A DNA stretch of 64,000 nucleotides from JAUILA01 sp050289805 (GCA_050289805.1 JBNKGL010000007.1:62001-126000); one strand, 5' to 3'. Positions 1 through 9,124 are shown, numbered from the stretch's first letter. The notes: generated from the letters alone by a model not told the origin. Numbers and translations: made by a program.

Positions 1-1
1 C

Positions 2-718
2 GTACTGGGAGGTTCGCTCGGACGTACAGAAGCCACCGGACGAGGGGTAATGGTAAGCGCGCTGGCCGCAATGGAGAAACTTAAAATAAACCCTTACAAG
101 GCTACCTGCGCAGTTCAGGGATTTGGAAACGTTGGTTCCTACGCGGCATTGTTACTGGAAGAGCGTGGCGTAAAAATAGTCGCCATAAGTGATCTCTCGG
201 GTGCCTATTACAATGAGAACGGAATCGACATTGAAGCTGCAAGAAAATACAATGAACACAATAAAGGTTCGCTGGAGGGCTTCAAAGGCGCCGAGGTCAT
301 CGATGGTGAGGAACTTCTGGCACTGGAGGTTGACGTTCTTGTTCCGGCCGCGACTGAAGATGTAATTACTTCCCATAACGTCAATAACATTAAGGCCAAG
401 CTGATTGTGGAAGGCGCAAACGGGCCGACATCTGCGAAAGCTGATACAGTAATTGCCGACAAGGGAATCATGGTTGCGCCTGATATCCTTGCCAATGCGG
501 GTGGCGTTACCGTTTCCTATTTCGAATGGGTTCAGAACCGCCTTGGGTATAAGTGGACTGGAGAACGTGTCAACCGCAGGTCTGATCGTATCATGAAAGA
601 TGCCTTTGACAACGTATACCGTACATCACAGGAATATGATGTGTCGATGAGAATTGCAGCCTATATCGTGGCAATTGATAAAGTAGCTAAAACATATAAA
701 TTCCGGGGCGGATATTAA
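2..718 (+). CDS. gdhA: Glutamate dehydrogenase (Glu/Leu/Phe/Val family), 3' part
   Basis: C-terminal part of an NAD(P)-dependent amino-acid dehydrogenase that interconverts glutamate and 2-oxoglutarate plus ammonia. The open frame runs off the left edge (first full codon at base 2), so the N-terminal catalytic domain is missing. The visible start reads GGSLGRTEATGRGV, the conserved junction into the Rossmann domain, followed by VQGFGNVGSY (dinucleotide-binding GxGxxG-type loop) and EGANGPTS and DILANAGGVTVSYFEW, all hallmarks of the family. The ATG at 50 is internal, not the start. The strand and 10-base gap suggest co-transcription with the decarboxylase downstream. Glutamate rather than leucine specificity is inferred from overall similarity and cannot be settled without the N-terminal half. 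Confidence 0.93.
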   Translation, partial: VLGGSLGRTEATGRGVMVSALAAMEKLKINPYKATCAVQGFGNVGSYAALLLEERGVKIVAISDLSGAYYNENGIDIEAARKYNEHNKGSLEGFKGAEVIDGEELLALEVDVLVPAATEDVITSHNVNNIKAKLIVEGANGPTSAKADTVIADKGIMVAPDILANAGGVTVSYFEWVQNRLGYKWTGERVNRRSDRIMKDAFDNVYRTSQEYDVSMRIAAYIVAIDKVAKTYKFRGGY

Positions 719-728
719 TTCTTAAGAT

Positions 729-1394
729 TTGACTATTCATAAGGAAGGAAGGGTTTTACTTTTAGTCCTCGCCATTATTCTTGTGGGGATCAATGCCGCC
801 GTATATCACTATGCGACCAGTGATGGCCCGTGGTTTATGTTATCTGTAATTGCCAGTCTCTTTGTATTTCTGCTGATCCTGCAATTTTTCCGAAATCCGA
901 TAAGACCGGTTTCCGACAATGATATTCATGTGATTGCACCGGCCGACGGTAAAGTGGTGGTGATTGAAAAGACAACCGAAAACGAGTACCTGAAGGATGA
1001 AAGAATTCAGGTGTCGATCTTCATGTCACCTGTGAATGTACACGTCAACCGGATGCCTGTAAGTGGTGTTGTTGAATTTTTTAAGTACCATGCCGGTAAA
1101 TATCTTGTTGCCTGGCATCCAAAGTCAAGTACTGAAAATGAGCGTACAACCATGGTTGTAAGAACCACAAATGGACAAAAGTTATTAGTGCGGCAAATTG
1201 CCGGAGCGGTTGCCAGAAGGATTAAATGGTATGTTAAGGAAGGCAGTCAATTACGCCAGGGAGAAGAATTTGGGTTCATCAAATTCGGAAGCCGTGTGGA
1301 TGTATTTCTGCCTCTAAACGCAAAGATCAATGTCGAGATCGGTCAAAAAACAAAAGGCGGGGTAACTGTCCTGGCTGATCTTACGAATTCCTGA
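729..1394 (+). CDS. psd: Phosphatidylserine decarboxylase, TTG start
   Basis: Pyruvoyl enzyme that makes phosphatidylethanolamine from phosphatidylserine at the inner membrane. The 221-residue length fits the short, Sinorhizobium-type PSD family. Two hydrophobic segments lie at about 8-25 and 35-52, followed by the core with APADGKVV (70-77), MSPVNVHVNR (99-108) and the self-cleavage site IKFGSRVDVF, where Gly187-Ser188 is expected to be cut to form the pyruvoyl group. The reading frame is closed by TAA at 723-725, and the only plausible start before the conserved N-terminus is TTG at 729, giving MTIHKEG, which fits homologues. It ends 2 bases from the convergent methionine sulfoxide reductase gene. 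Confidence 0.93.
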   Translation: MTIHKEGRVLLLVLAIILVGINAAVYHYATSDGPWFMLSVIASLFVFLLILQFFRNPIRPVSDNDIHVIAPADGKVVVIEKTTENEYLKDERIQVSIFMSPVNVHVNRMPVSGVVEFFKYHAGKYLVAWHPKSSTENERTTMVVRTTNGQKLLVRQIAGAVARRIKWYVKEGSQLRQGEEFGFIKFGSRVDVFLPLNAKINVEIGQKTKGGVTVLADLTNS

Positions 1395-1396
1395 TC

Positions 1397-1870
1397 TCAG
1401 AGCATCGACAGGATCTTTTCCAGGTAAAGCGCATCCGTTTTATCGAATGTCCCAATTTCATCACTATCTACATCCAGGATCAGATCCACACTGCCCTGTG
1501 AAATATGTGGCACGACAATTTCCGATTTCGAGAGTGAGCTGCACGCAATATGTCCCGGAAATTCATCTACATCATCCACGATAATAGTTTCTTTTGATTC
1601 CCACGCCTTTCCGCAGACGCCTTTACCAAACCCTATCCTGGTGCACGCTACAGGCCCCTGGAATGGCCCCAGGACCAGCTGATTTTTCGAGGTATCCACT
1701 AGATAAAAACCAACCCAAAAAAATCGCATGGCTTCCTTGAGCGCCGCAGCGATATTGGCAAGGTTGGCAATGAGATTTTCCTCGTCGGTGATAAGCGCCC
1801 TGATCTGCGGCAGCAGTTCCTCATAACGCTCTGATTTATTTGTTTTCGTGAGAATCAGGTCTTCGGCCAT
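1397..1870 (-). CDS. msrC: Free-methionine-(R)-sulfoxide reductase (GAF domain)
   Basis: Cytosolic enzyme that reduces free methionine-R-sulfoxide. A single GAF domain fills the 157 residues. The three catalytic or resolving cysteines of the fRMsr family are present: Cys76 in VACTRIG, Cys86 in GVCGKAW and Cys110 in HIACSSLSKSEIVVP. Their spacings (10 and 24) equal those of Cys84/94/118 in the E. coli enzyme, which separates it from ordinary signalling GAF domains. It follows ribD on the minus strand with a 4-base gap, so the two are probably co-transcribed. Confidence 0.93.
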   Translation of the reverse strand: MAEDLILTKTNKSERYEELLPQIRALITDEENLIANLANIAAALKEAMRFFWVGFYLVDTSKNQLVLGPFQGPVACTRIGFGKGVCGKAWESKETIIVDDVDEFPGHIACSSLSKSEIVVPHISQGSVDLILDVDSDEIGTFDKTDALYLEKILSML

Positions 1871-1874
1871 CAGA

Positions 1875-2900
1875 TTATTTATTTTCGTAGTACAATAGTC
1901 TGTCAGAAAAAATTATTTTCTCCCTAAGAGAATTTACAGGTATCGCGGGTGCGGCAATGCCATCACCAAATGACTCCTTCGAGACAAAGATACGCGCCTC
2001 ATCCCAGACATCCTCGTCAATAAAACGGTTAAGTGTTTTTGACCCCCCCTCCACAAAGACAGATCCGATGCCCCTGGACAGGAGATCCTCCAGGACCATA
2101 GAAATAGTAAAGCCTTTTCCGAGCGCTATCCATTCACATTGCTCCCCTTTTTGCATGTATTCATTTGTATAACACAATGTATGGCCTCCATCCCTGAACA
2201 ACTTCAGGTCCTCCGGAAGTGAATGTTGATGATCAAGCACAATTCGCACCGGATCCTTTCCATCCCATTCGCGTACATTCAGAGAAGGATTATCGGTAAT
2301 GGCCGTATTCGCACCCACAAGTATACTGTCTTCTTCAGAACGCCATTTATGAACAAGAACCCTGCTTTCGGGCGAGCTGATCCATTTCGAGGAGCCATCC
2401 AAACGGGCAATATAGCCATCCGAGGTTTCGGCCCATTTTAAAATCACATACGCCCGCCCCTTCTGCTGGTTCACAAAGAAACGGCGGTTAACATGGACTC
2501 CTTCTTCCTTAAGGATCCCGCATGTAACTTCTATACCTGCATCCTGCAAGCGCTTAATTCCTCTGCCGGCAACGGCAGGGTTCGGGTCTTTCACACATAC
2601 TACTACCCGTTTCACCTGATGCTGGATCAAAAGGTCCGCACATGGAGGTGTTTTACCATAATGTGAACAAGGCTCCAGGCTCACATAAACAGTACTTTCT
2701 TTCAACAATTCGTGATTGTTCACGGCATTCAGCGCATTTACCTCCGCATGGGGACCTCCGTAGGATTTATGCCAGCCTTCACCAATGATAATGTCTTTAT
2801 GAACCACAACTGCCCCGACCATCGGGTTTGGACTTACGCTTCCCAACCCATTTTTTGCCAGGTCGAGCGCCCGTCGCATATAGAGTTCATCTTTATTCAT
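1875..2900 (-). CDS. ribD: Bifunctional riboflavin-biosynthesis deaminase/reductase RibD
   Basis: Catalyses two successive steps of riboflavin synthesis: deamination of the pyrimidine derived from GTP, then NADPH reduction of its ribosyl chain. The N-terminal deaminase has the zinc-site motif HAE (51-53) and PCSHYGKTPPC with Cys78 and Cys87. The C-terminal half (from about 150) is the reductase, with FVEGGSKTLNRF near the end. An in-frame TTG at 2921 would add seven residues, but the ATG at 2900 gives MNKDELYMRRAL, which matches the usual start, and is preferred. It is divergent from prmC with 54 bases between the starts. No FMN riboswitch is visible in so short a gap. Confidence 0.95.
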   Translation of the reverse strand: MNKDELYMRRALDLAKNGLGSVSPNPMVGAVVVHKDIIIGEGWHKSYGGPHAEVNALNAVNNHELLKESTVYVSLEPCSHYGKTPPCADLLIQHQVKRVVVCVKDPNPAVAGRGIKRLQDAGIEVTCGILKEEGVHVNRRFFVNQQKGRAYVILKWAETSDGYIARLDGSSKWISSPESRVLVHKWRSEEDSILVGANTAITDNPSLNVREWDGKDPVRIVLDHQHSLPEDLKLFRDGGHTLCYTNEYMQKGEQCEWIALGKGFTISMVLEDLLSRGIGSVFVEGGSKTLNRFIDEDVWDEARIFVSKESFGDGIAAPAIPVNSLREKIIFSDRLLYYENK

Positions 2901-2954
2901 TACATTTAAGATCTGATACAATGATATACAAACAACTTTTTATTAGAAAGGTAT

Positions 2955-3821
2955 ATGGCAGAAGGTATACCGGACTCATCGAAGAAACTTTTTGAATTTG
3001 TCCGAGATAATATAAATACGGATGGCAATCAGCGTGAGGCGGAAGCGAAAGCTCAACTCCTCCTGGAACACCTCCTGAAAATTGACCGCAATGACATAAT
3101 CCTTGACAGGTCTGTGACATTGTTGGCTGAAAAATCCAAAACGCTACTGCAGTACATCGACAGGATAAATCAGGGAGAGCCTGTTCAATACATTCTAGGA
3201 GAAGCATATTTTTATGGACGTCCTTTCATTGTAAATGCAAATGTACTGATACCCCGCGGAGAGACTGAAGAGCTCATCGAATTAATCCTGAATGAAAACC
3301 CGGATAAACGCCTGCGGATTTTTGATGTTGGCACCGGAACAGGCTGCATACCGATTACTCTTGCCAAGGAACGTCCGGGATTGAAATGCTTTGCGCTGGA
3401 TTTCAGCCCGAGGGCATTGAAAGTGGCACGACAAAATGCAGAACGTTACAATGTTCCCATTGAGTTTTTCCTGATTGATATACTCAAGGAGGGAATCCCG
3501 GTAGATCACCTGGACATAGTGGTGAGCAATCCACCGTATATTACCCAACAGGAAAAAGCATTATTGCAGCGCACGGTAAAAGATTTCGAGCCACACACCG
3601 CATTATTTATTCCGGACGATGATCCTGTTCTTTTCTACAGGCATATAGCCACAAAGGCTTCATCGAAGCTTAAGCCATCCGGACGTATTTATTTTGAGAT
3701 CAATGAGGAATTTGGGGAGGAGGTTAGTAATTGCCTGACGAATGCCGGGTTCGAAAATGTTAAGGTCATCAAGGATATACACGAAAAAGACCGGTTTGTA
3801 CGTGGAGAAAAGTCAGCTTAA
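2955..3821 (+). CDS. prmC: Release factor glutamine methyltransferase PrmC/HemK
   Basis: Methylates the GGQ glutamine of peptide-chain release factors RF1 and RF2 using S-adenosylmethionine. The N-terminal helical region (1-90) precedes a Rossmann methyltransferase domain with DVGTGTGC (124-131), the FALDFSPRAL acidic strand and the catalytic NPPY motif (192-195). Its 288 residues fit the family. Its stop codon overlaps that of the convergent gene by four bases (TTAA at 3818-3821). Confidence 0.95.
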   Translation: MAEGIPDSSKKLFEFVRDNINTDGNQREAEAKAQLLLEHLLKIDRNDIILDRSVTLLAEKSKTLLQYIDRINQGEPVQYILGEAYFYGRPFIVNANVLIPRGETEELIELILNENPDKRLRIFDVGTGTGCIPITLAKERPGLKCFALDFSPRALKVARQNAERYNVPIEFFLIDILKEGIPVDHLDIVVSNPPYITQQEKALLQRTVKDFEPHTALFIPDDDPVLFYRHIATKASSKLKPSGRIYFEINEEFGEEVSNCLTNAGFENVKVIKDIHEKDRFVRGEKSA

Positions 3822-4399
3822 CAGTTCCGTTCACCAACCCAGAATACATCATCAGAGGTTATTTCTACAATACCATCCTTCACAGTTATAAAGTCTGTTA
3901 ACCCGGCAGAATTATCAATACGGATGTTACCCTGAAAATCAAGCCGTTGTCCTTTTGGAAACCAGGCCCGGTAATTTCCGGAAGAAATACATTTCCAGAT
4001 ATGGGTTGGGGTAAACACTGTCATGCCCAAACCACGCCCGATATCTTCCCATCGACCAAAGTCACTATGATGATCTGTAACAATCTGCACATGCTTACAT
4101 GCCACATGCTCAAGAATTTGATTAATTGCAGCGGCCAATGTGGTATTTTCAATCTCATGAACGCGTACGTGCGGTATGCGGGAAAGGGCCCCGGGATCAC
4201 CAACCAGGCTCATATCCGATAGCAGGACATGATCAATATTTACAGAGGCGCTGATCAATCCGGGTAATGACTTTTCAGTCGCTATAATGATTGGATTCCA
4301 CCCGGCAAGCTGCTCAAAAAAAGGATGTTCGATTGGCTGATTTGCTTCGACCAATAAGGACGGCTCCTGTCCTTCACGAACAAAATGATGAGAAGACAT
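3818..4399 (-). CDS. Thiamine-pyrophosphokinase-like conserved protein
   Basis: A 193-residue cytosolic protein. Its N-terminus (MSSHHFVREGQEPSLLV) and general layout recall proteins annotated as thiamine pyrophosphokinase in Cytophagales. However, the usual pyrophosphokinase signature with acidic DGDxDS is not evident: the corresponding stretch appears to read HVLLSDMSLVGDPG. The family link is from memory and the catalytic function is doubtful. It begins with TAATG, sharing one base with the stop of the DUF2520 gene, so the two are translationally coupled and probably part of the ccm-downstream transcript. Confidence 0.5.
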   Translation of the reverse strand: MSSHHFVREGQEPSLLVEANQPIEHPFFEQLAGWNPIIIATEKSLPGLISASVNIDHVLLSDMSLVGDPGALSRIPHVRVHEIENTTLAAAINQILEHVACKHVQIVTDHHSDFGRWEDIGRGLGMTVFTPTHIWKCISSGNYRAWFPKGQRLDFQGNIRIDNSAGLTDFITVKDGIVEITSDDVFWVGERNC

Positions 4400-5193
4400 T
4401 ATTCCTCCTCCTCTTCTGAATAGGTATCTACTATATGCTGTGAAATGAGTCTGTAAATTTCCGAGAGTTCTTCATTATCCTTCAGCATATCCAGGTGTTT
4501 ATCGAGAGTCGCATAGTCACGACGTCTTGCCGGTCCGGTCTGGGCATCTTCAGGTCCGATATCCATCATTTTTTCGACAGTTTCACGAATCAAAGGATAG
4601 AATACCCTGAAATCAACTTGATGATATTCTGCAATATCCCTGGATACTTTGAACATGTGATTGGTAAAATTACAGGCAAATACAGCCGAAAGATGGGCGG
4701 CTCTGCGCGTTCTCCCATCCAATTCCACTACCTGTCTCGACAGCGATGACGCTACATTCTGAAGAAGCTTCAGGGTACTGGAATCCATCGATTCAATTAA
4801 TATGGGAATGTTTCTGAAGTCCACCCGCCGGGTTTTGCTGAAGGTCTGTAATGGATACAAGACTCCAAACCGATCGGTGCCTGCATTGGCCAGTATACCC
4901 GCTGATTGGGATGCTGAAGTATGGACGATGCATGCAGTTTCTGAGATTTCGATCTCCATAGCAACCTCTTCAATCGACTCGTCAGAAACTGCCAGTATTA
5001 TCAGGTCAGAAGCGCTTTCTGTAAAATCCAGATCCGTTTTCACGCGGGCCTGATACAGCCGATCTGTGAGAGCACGGGCATCGCTCTTTTTTCTTGCATA
5101 CACTTCTCGGATCACAATTCCGGCATTATCGAGTGCCGGTGCAAGGTGCCAGGCGAGATTACCGGCACCAACAATTGATGCTGACAAATTCAT
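4399..5193 (-). CDS. Rossmann-like/DUF2520 oxidoreductase-like protein
   Basis: 264 residues. An N-terminal NAD(P)-binding Rossmann fold begins SIVGAGNLAWHLAPAL (6-21, GxGNxxxH), in the style of F420- or NADP-dependent reductases. The C-terminal helical DUF2520 domain contains RRAAHLSAVFACNFTNHM, characteristic of ketopantoate-reductase-like proteins. The substrate is unknown. It starts 16 bases downstream of ccmF and is coupled (TAATG) to the next gene. Confidence 0.8.
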   Translation of the reverse strand: MNLSASIVGAGNLAWHLAPALDNAGIVIREVYARKKSDARALTDRLYQARVKTDLDFTESASDLIILAVSDESIEEVAMEIEISETACIVHTSASQSAGILANAGTDRFGVLYPLQTFSKTRRVDFRNIPILIESMDSSTLKLLQNVASSLSRQVVELDGRTRRAAHLSAVFACNFTNHMFKVSRDIAEYHQVDFRVFYPLIRETVEKMMDIGPEDAQTGPARRRDYATLDKHLDMLKDNEELSEIYRLISQHIVDTYSEEEEE

Positions 5194-5209
5194 TCGATGA
5201 ATTTAATAA

Positions 5210-7729
5210 TTATTCCAGTCCTTTTGCCCGCATTTTACGGAATTCATCATATCTGCGAACAGTAGCAATACTGAAACCGACCATCAGGACAAGCGTGCCG
5301 AGCCAGAGAATATTGATCATTGGCTTTTCCATAGCCTTCAAAATGATCCAGTCTTTTTGGCGTGTCTCTGCTGAAAGCAGGAAGGTGTTGGATTCCGGAT
5401 AAATGTTAAGAAGTGTGAGTCGAATTCCGAGGTCACTGATCTCATCCGGAATACGCGCTGCCATATTATCCTTGATTATGAAAAGCGGCTCTGCGACATA
5501 AGTCCCATTTTCTCCTTCGGCGGTGATGATCGCTTTGACGGCAACATCCCTGGGACCCAGATCAATGCCTTCAATTTGCTGAAGGCGTTCGAGTTGCTCC
5601 ACCCTGGCCACATAATCATTCAGAAAGAACTGCTCTCCGGGACCTACCTGGAATTCTTCGGGCTCATTCCATTCCACATCTTCGCGGGAAAGTCTGTTCA
5701 CCACGTGTGCATACAGATCTTTTCCTACATCTCGCTTAATGGAAGGCGATGCTGCCAGACCCATGGAAGGGTTATCCTGAATACGGGGATATAGTCTGTA
5801 AATGTCCCCATCATCATCTTCCAGTTCCACTTCATAGTAGGTGTTTTCAGGATGGATCTCAATGGTATCGGACTCCTGATAAAGGATCTCATCATCATCC
5901 ATGATATCTACCTTTGCGACAACACGGTTTACATCAAGCCTGATTACATCGTTGATGTTGATATATCCGGGCCCCGACTTAGGTTCGAGCCGTTCTCCCT
6001 TGTAGACAATTTTATATCCGGCCATCTGGCGGGTTTCATTGATAAACAGCAGCAAATTTTCCCGGTTGAATTCCTCACTTAGCTCACGCGATATCAATAA
6101 CCCTGAGTTATTAAGGGAAACAACCCTGGAATAGCCGGATGAGAACAGGATTCCAATCAGCATCAACCCTACACCAATATGTGTAATTGCTCCTCCTGAA
6201 AGTCTTGGATTTGATTTCCAGATATCAGCCAGTATTTTGCCATTAGCCACAATTGTAAGAAGGCCGGCGGCAAGCAGGAAGAGATAGTCTAACCTGTCGA
6301 TCCCTGCAGCTATGGAAATGATGATGGTCAGGATCAACGCGATAATAAATGGAGCCGACAATTCATGAAACAGCTTCTTACGATCAATCTTCTTCCAGTA
6401 AAAATACTGACCTACTGCAGAAAGCAGCGCAACACCAATCGAAAACCAAAGCTGTGCTGTTGAATATTTTTCAGGCGCCAGTGGGGCCAGGTTTGATACG
6501 CCTCCAAATGCTTCAACTATACGGTTGATAACCGGAAAAGACGTTGAAAAGATCACCTGAAAGCCCATCAGGCATAAGGTAAGTGCACCAATAAAAAGCC
6601 AGAACTCCCGGGAATAAACGGAAGCCTCCCGATCGGTGGTGGGCAATTCTTTCCATCGCGTGATCATGAGATACAACGACACCCCCATGAAAAACAGCAG
6701 GTAGAGCAGCAATTGACCCGACATCCCAAGGTCGGTGAAGGAGTGAACGGACGCTTCCCCTAGAATACCGCTTCTCGTTAAAAACGTCGAATACAACACA
6801 AGCACATACATGATCACAGTCAGAATAATGGATGCTTTCAGAGCGGTATTACTCTTTCGGAATGAAATCATGGTATGGATTGCCGCAATGAGAAACAGCC
6901 AGGGTACATACACCGCATTTTCTACAGGATCCCAGTTCCAGTATCCTCCAAAATTAAGTGTTTCATAAGCCCAGTATCCACCCATGAGGATTCCAAGTCC
7001 CAATACTGCACCTGCAAACAGTGACCAAGGTAATGCTGGCCGTACCCAGTCCCGGTATTTCCTTAGCCAGAGACCTGCCATACAATAGGCGAAGGGCACA
7101 ACGGTAAGTGCGAAGCCCAGAAAAAGGGTGGGCGGATGGATTACCATCCAGTAATTTTGCAGGAGGGGATTCAACCCCGTCCCATCCTGGGGAACAAAAT
7201 CGGGGTTTTGCTGAAAAATGGGAGCATCGAGAGCATCGCGCAGCAGAATAAATGGTGAGCTGCCAATTTTAAATTCAAGCGCGGGAATAACGACCCCAAG
7301 AATCATGGATGCAAGGAAAGCCTGAACGGCGGTAAAGATTGCCATGACAGGTGCTTCCCAAAATTTATTCGTTGCGATAATCACAATACCAAGTACGGCA
7401 TGCCAGAACATCCACAGCAGGAAACTTCCTTCCTGCCCTTCCCAAAATGCAGAAACCATATAATATGGCGGAAGCTGGGTCGAGGAATGAGACCACGCAT
7501 AATGATACTCAAAATAATGATTGGAGATTATGGTGAAAAGTGAGGCCACAATACCAAAGACGGCAATGGCATGGATGTAATAGAAGATTCTGCCGTTCCT
7601 GAGCCACTCCTGCTTTTCCCCGGCATTCGCATTAGTTGCCTTGAAAAAGCTGAATGCTGAAAAAATCGCCATTACGAATGAAATAATGACGAATAAATGT
7701 CCCATGTTACCAATAAAGGTATGTATCAT
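5210..7729 (-). CDS. ccmF: Cytochrome c haem lyase subunit CcmF/CcsA-family
   Basis: Large polytopic membrane protein (839 residues) that takes haem from holo-CcmE and helps attach it to apocytochrome c. Many hydrophobic segments fill about 1-520. The haem-handling tryptophan-rich motif is GGYWNWDPVEN (261-271), preceded by MVIHPPTLFLGF with a conserved His (198). A long non-membrane region (about 530-800), probably periplasmic, is followed by a last helix near the C-terminus. No ccmH, ccmG or ccmI follows. The gene closes the ccmBCDE-F run and reads on into the DUF2520 gene. Confidence 0.93.
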   Translation of the reverse strand: MIHTFIGNMGHLFVIISFVMAIFSAFSFFKATNANAGEKQEWLRNGRIFYYIHAIAVFGIVASLFTIISNHYFEYHYAWSHSSTQLPPYYMVSAFWEGQEGSFLLWMFWHAVLGIVIIATNKFWEAPVMAIFTAVQAFLASMILGVVIPALEFKIGSSPFILLRDALDAPIFQQNPDFVPQDGTGLNPLLQNYWMVIHPPTLFLGFALTVVPFAYCMAGLWLRKYRDWVRPALPWSLFAGAVLGLGILMGGYWAYETLNFGGYWNWDPVENAVYVPWLFLIAAIHTMISFRKSNTALKASIILTVIMYVLVLYSTFLTRSGILGEASVHSFTDLGMSGQLLLYLLFFMGVSLYLMITRWKELPTTDREASVYSREFWLFIGALTLCLMGFQVIFSTSFPVINRIVEAFGGVSNLAPLAPEKYSTAQLWFSIGVALLSAVGQYFYWKKIDRKKLFHELSAPFIIALILTIIISIAAGIDRLDYLFLLAAGLLTIVANGKILADIWKSNPRLSGGAITHIGVGLMLIGILFSSGYSRVVSLNNSGLLISRELSEEFNRENLLLFINETRQMAGYKIVYKGERLEPKSGPGYININDVIRLDVNRVVAKVDIMDDDEILYQESDTIEIHPENTYYEVELEDDDGDIYRLYPRIQDNPSMGLAASPSIKRDVGKDLYAHVVNRLSREDVEWNEPEEFQVGPGEQFFLNDYVARVEQLERLQQIEGIDLGPRDVAVKAIITAEGENGTYVAEPLFIIKDNMAARIPDEISDLGIRLTLLNIYPESNTFLLSAETRQKDWIILKAMEKPMINILWLGTLVLMVGFSIATVRRYDEFRKMRAKGLE

Positions 7730-7749
7730 ATCAGCGGTCCGATCTTCAG

Positions 7750-8163
7750 TTATAAGCTTGCTTCAACAGTAGTTTCCTGATATTTTGAGGGACATTTCAA
7801 AAGAATCTTGTCTGCAACAAATACGTCATCTTCCGTATATCCTCCAATTACCACCACCTGTTCTGATCGCATGAAATCAGGCGGCATGGGCTCGTTATAA
7901 TAAACCATTTGCTGGTTGGATTTTTCATCAACCATTACAAAAGAGAATGACATGTTATCGGCAGAAGAGCGAATCCCCGTAATATGGCCGGCTTCATCTT
8001 TTAAAAGCTGTCCCACAACATGTATATCATTTGATTTACCGTTCGCAGCCATTTCCTTTGCTTGGTCAAAGGTAACATAGGTACCGGCATCCCCGGTGGA
8101 AGAGATAATGATCGCTGCTGCAATGGCAATGACAACAATAGCTATAATATGTGATCTTTTCAT
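7750..8163 (-). CDS. ccmE: Haem chaperone CcmE, CxxxY variant
   Basis: Periplasmic, membrane-anchored OB-fold haem chaperone. An N-terminal signal anchor (about 5-22) precedes the beta domain (30-125). In the classical protein the haem-binding residue is His in an HxxxY motif. Here the equivalent is LLKCPSKY, with Cys124 and Tyr128, i.e. CxxxY. This Cys form is known from some archaea, delta-proteobacteria and related Ccm systems, where haem is held through cysteine. At 137 residues it is near normal length. It lies between ccmF and ccmD in the operon. Confidence 0.92.
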   Translation of the reverse strand: MKRSHIIAIVVIAIAAAIIISSTGDAGTYVTFDQAKEMAANGKSNDIHVVGQLLKDEAGHITGIRSSADNMSFSFVMVDEKSNQQMVYYNEPMPPDFMRSEQVVVIGGYTEDDVFVADKILLKCPSKYQETTVEASL

Positions 8164-8183
8164 ACTTAGTGTTATAACTCCGT

Positions 8184-8197
8184 ACTTTGTACAAAGT
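8184..8197. promoter_or_regulatory. 14-bp perfect palindrome between ccmD and ccmE
   Basis: ACTTTGTACAAAGT lies in the 53-base gap between ccmD and ccmE, the only sizeable gap inside the ccm run. Read on the minus strand it overlaps TAACTTTG (8192-8199), a perfect match to the Bacteroidota -7 consensus, 29 bases before the ccmE start. It could be an internal promoter with an operator. No good -33 element is visible. Confidence 0.3.
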
Positions 8198-8216
8198 TAC
8201 AGCATAAAAGGTTCTT

Positions 8217-8471
8217 CTACTGCTGGTTTCCTATTTGATTTTCGATTCTGGTCACCTTCCTGTCGATCAGGAATAAATAAAGCAACAGCCCCAGGAGGAT
8301 TACCAGGATAACAGCAACAACCACATAAATCTTGCCGTCAGCCCTGAATGCATCAGCCATCTCTACCTGTTGGTTTGTATAGTCGGCTTCGCCGATATCA
8401 ATTTTCTCCTGAGCAAAAACCCAAAAGGATGACAGGATGAGGAGTAAACTTGTGATTACCCGTTTGATCAT
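8217..8471 (-). CDS. ccmD: CcmD-like small membrane protein
   Basis: 84 residues starting MIKRVITSLLL. A cleavable signal peptide (to about FAQ, 21) is followed by a second hydrophobic helix (about 49-71, VYVVVAVILVILLGLLLYLFL) ending in charged residues. CcmD proteins are small single-helix adaptors that help release holo-CcmE from the CcmC complex. This one has the right place (between ccmC and ccmE), size and helix, plus a signal sequence often seen in Bacteroidota versions. The start at 8471 overlaps the ccmC stop as ATGA. A longer frame starting at 8540 runs inside ccmC and is not used. Confidence 0.75.
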   Translation of the reverse strand: MIKRVITSLLLILSSFWVFAQEKIDIGEADYTNQQVEMADAFRADGKIYVVVAVILVILLGLLLYLFLIDRKVTRIENQIGNQQ

Positions 8472-9124
8472 AGAATTTCTGATTGAATTTTTCGTATTCT
8501 GAAACGTAACGTTGCGATCCATACCCCCAGCAATGACCATCCTATCACGGCGGGGTAAAACACCAGCCTCAGGCGGTTATCCAGGTCGTACGCATTAAAT
8601 CCGGGATTTCCGCCATTCCCCGGGTGAAGGGAATCTGTAAGTCGCGGAAGAATGAACAATAAAGGCACGAGTGCCGCAAACGCGAAAATATTATAAACCG
8701 CACTGATCCGGGCACGCTGCTCCTCATTGTCAAACGACCCGCGCAAGACAAAATAAGCAAGGTAAATCATTAACCCGATTGCGGCCGCATTCTGTTTTGG
8801 ATCACCACTCCACCAGTCACCCCATGTAAACTGAGCCCAGACCATCCCCGTAAGAATTCCTAAAATTCCGAGCACAATCGCGACATTGGCAAACTCAACC
8901 GCCATTAAATCATCATCTTCCTTCCCGCTTTTCAGGTATTTGACCGAGTAGATTACCGAAACAAGGAAGAGTATCAGCATTCCAAACCACATCGGAACGT
9001 GATAGTGCAATACCCGAACGGTTTCATTCAGAATATTCAACCTGGGTGCTTCCAACAGCAAAGAAGCAAAGGCTACATATACCAACAGGATGGCCGTCAC
9101 AATTTTCCACCAGCTTGATCTCAT
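8468..9124 (-). CDS. ccmC: Haem exporter/haem-handling protein CcmC
   Basis: Polytopic membrane protein (218 residues, six predicted helices) that presents haem to CcmE on the outer face of the cytoplasmic membrane. The WWD-type signature is WGDWWSGDPK (101-110), with a conserved His at 40 or 42 (LHYHVPMW) and another in DSLHPGNGGNPGF. Its length is slightly short but normal for Bacteroidota. It lies 10 bases downstream of ccmB and overlaps ccmD by 4 bases. Confidence 0.93.
   Translation of the reverse strand: MRSSWWKIVTAILLVYVAFASLLLEAPRLNILNETVRVLHYHVPMWFGMLILFLVSVIYSVKYLKSGKEDDDLMAVEFANVAIVLGILGILTGMVWAQFTWGDWWSGDPKQNAAAIGLMIYLAYFVLRGSFDNEEQRARISAVYNIFAFAALVPLLFILPRLTDSLHPGNGGNPGFNAYDLDNRLRLVFYPAVIGWSLLGVWIATLRFRIRKIQSEIL

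Noticed and set aside
2901..2954. FMN riboswitch upstream of ribD
   Set aside because: The 54-base divergent gap is too short for the element and none of its conserved sequence is seen.
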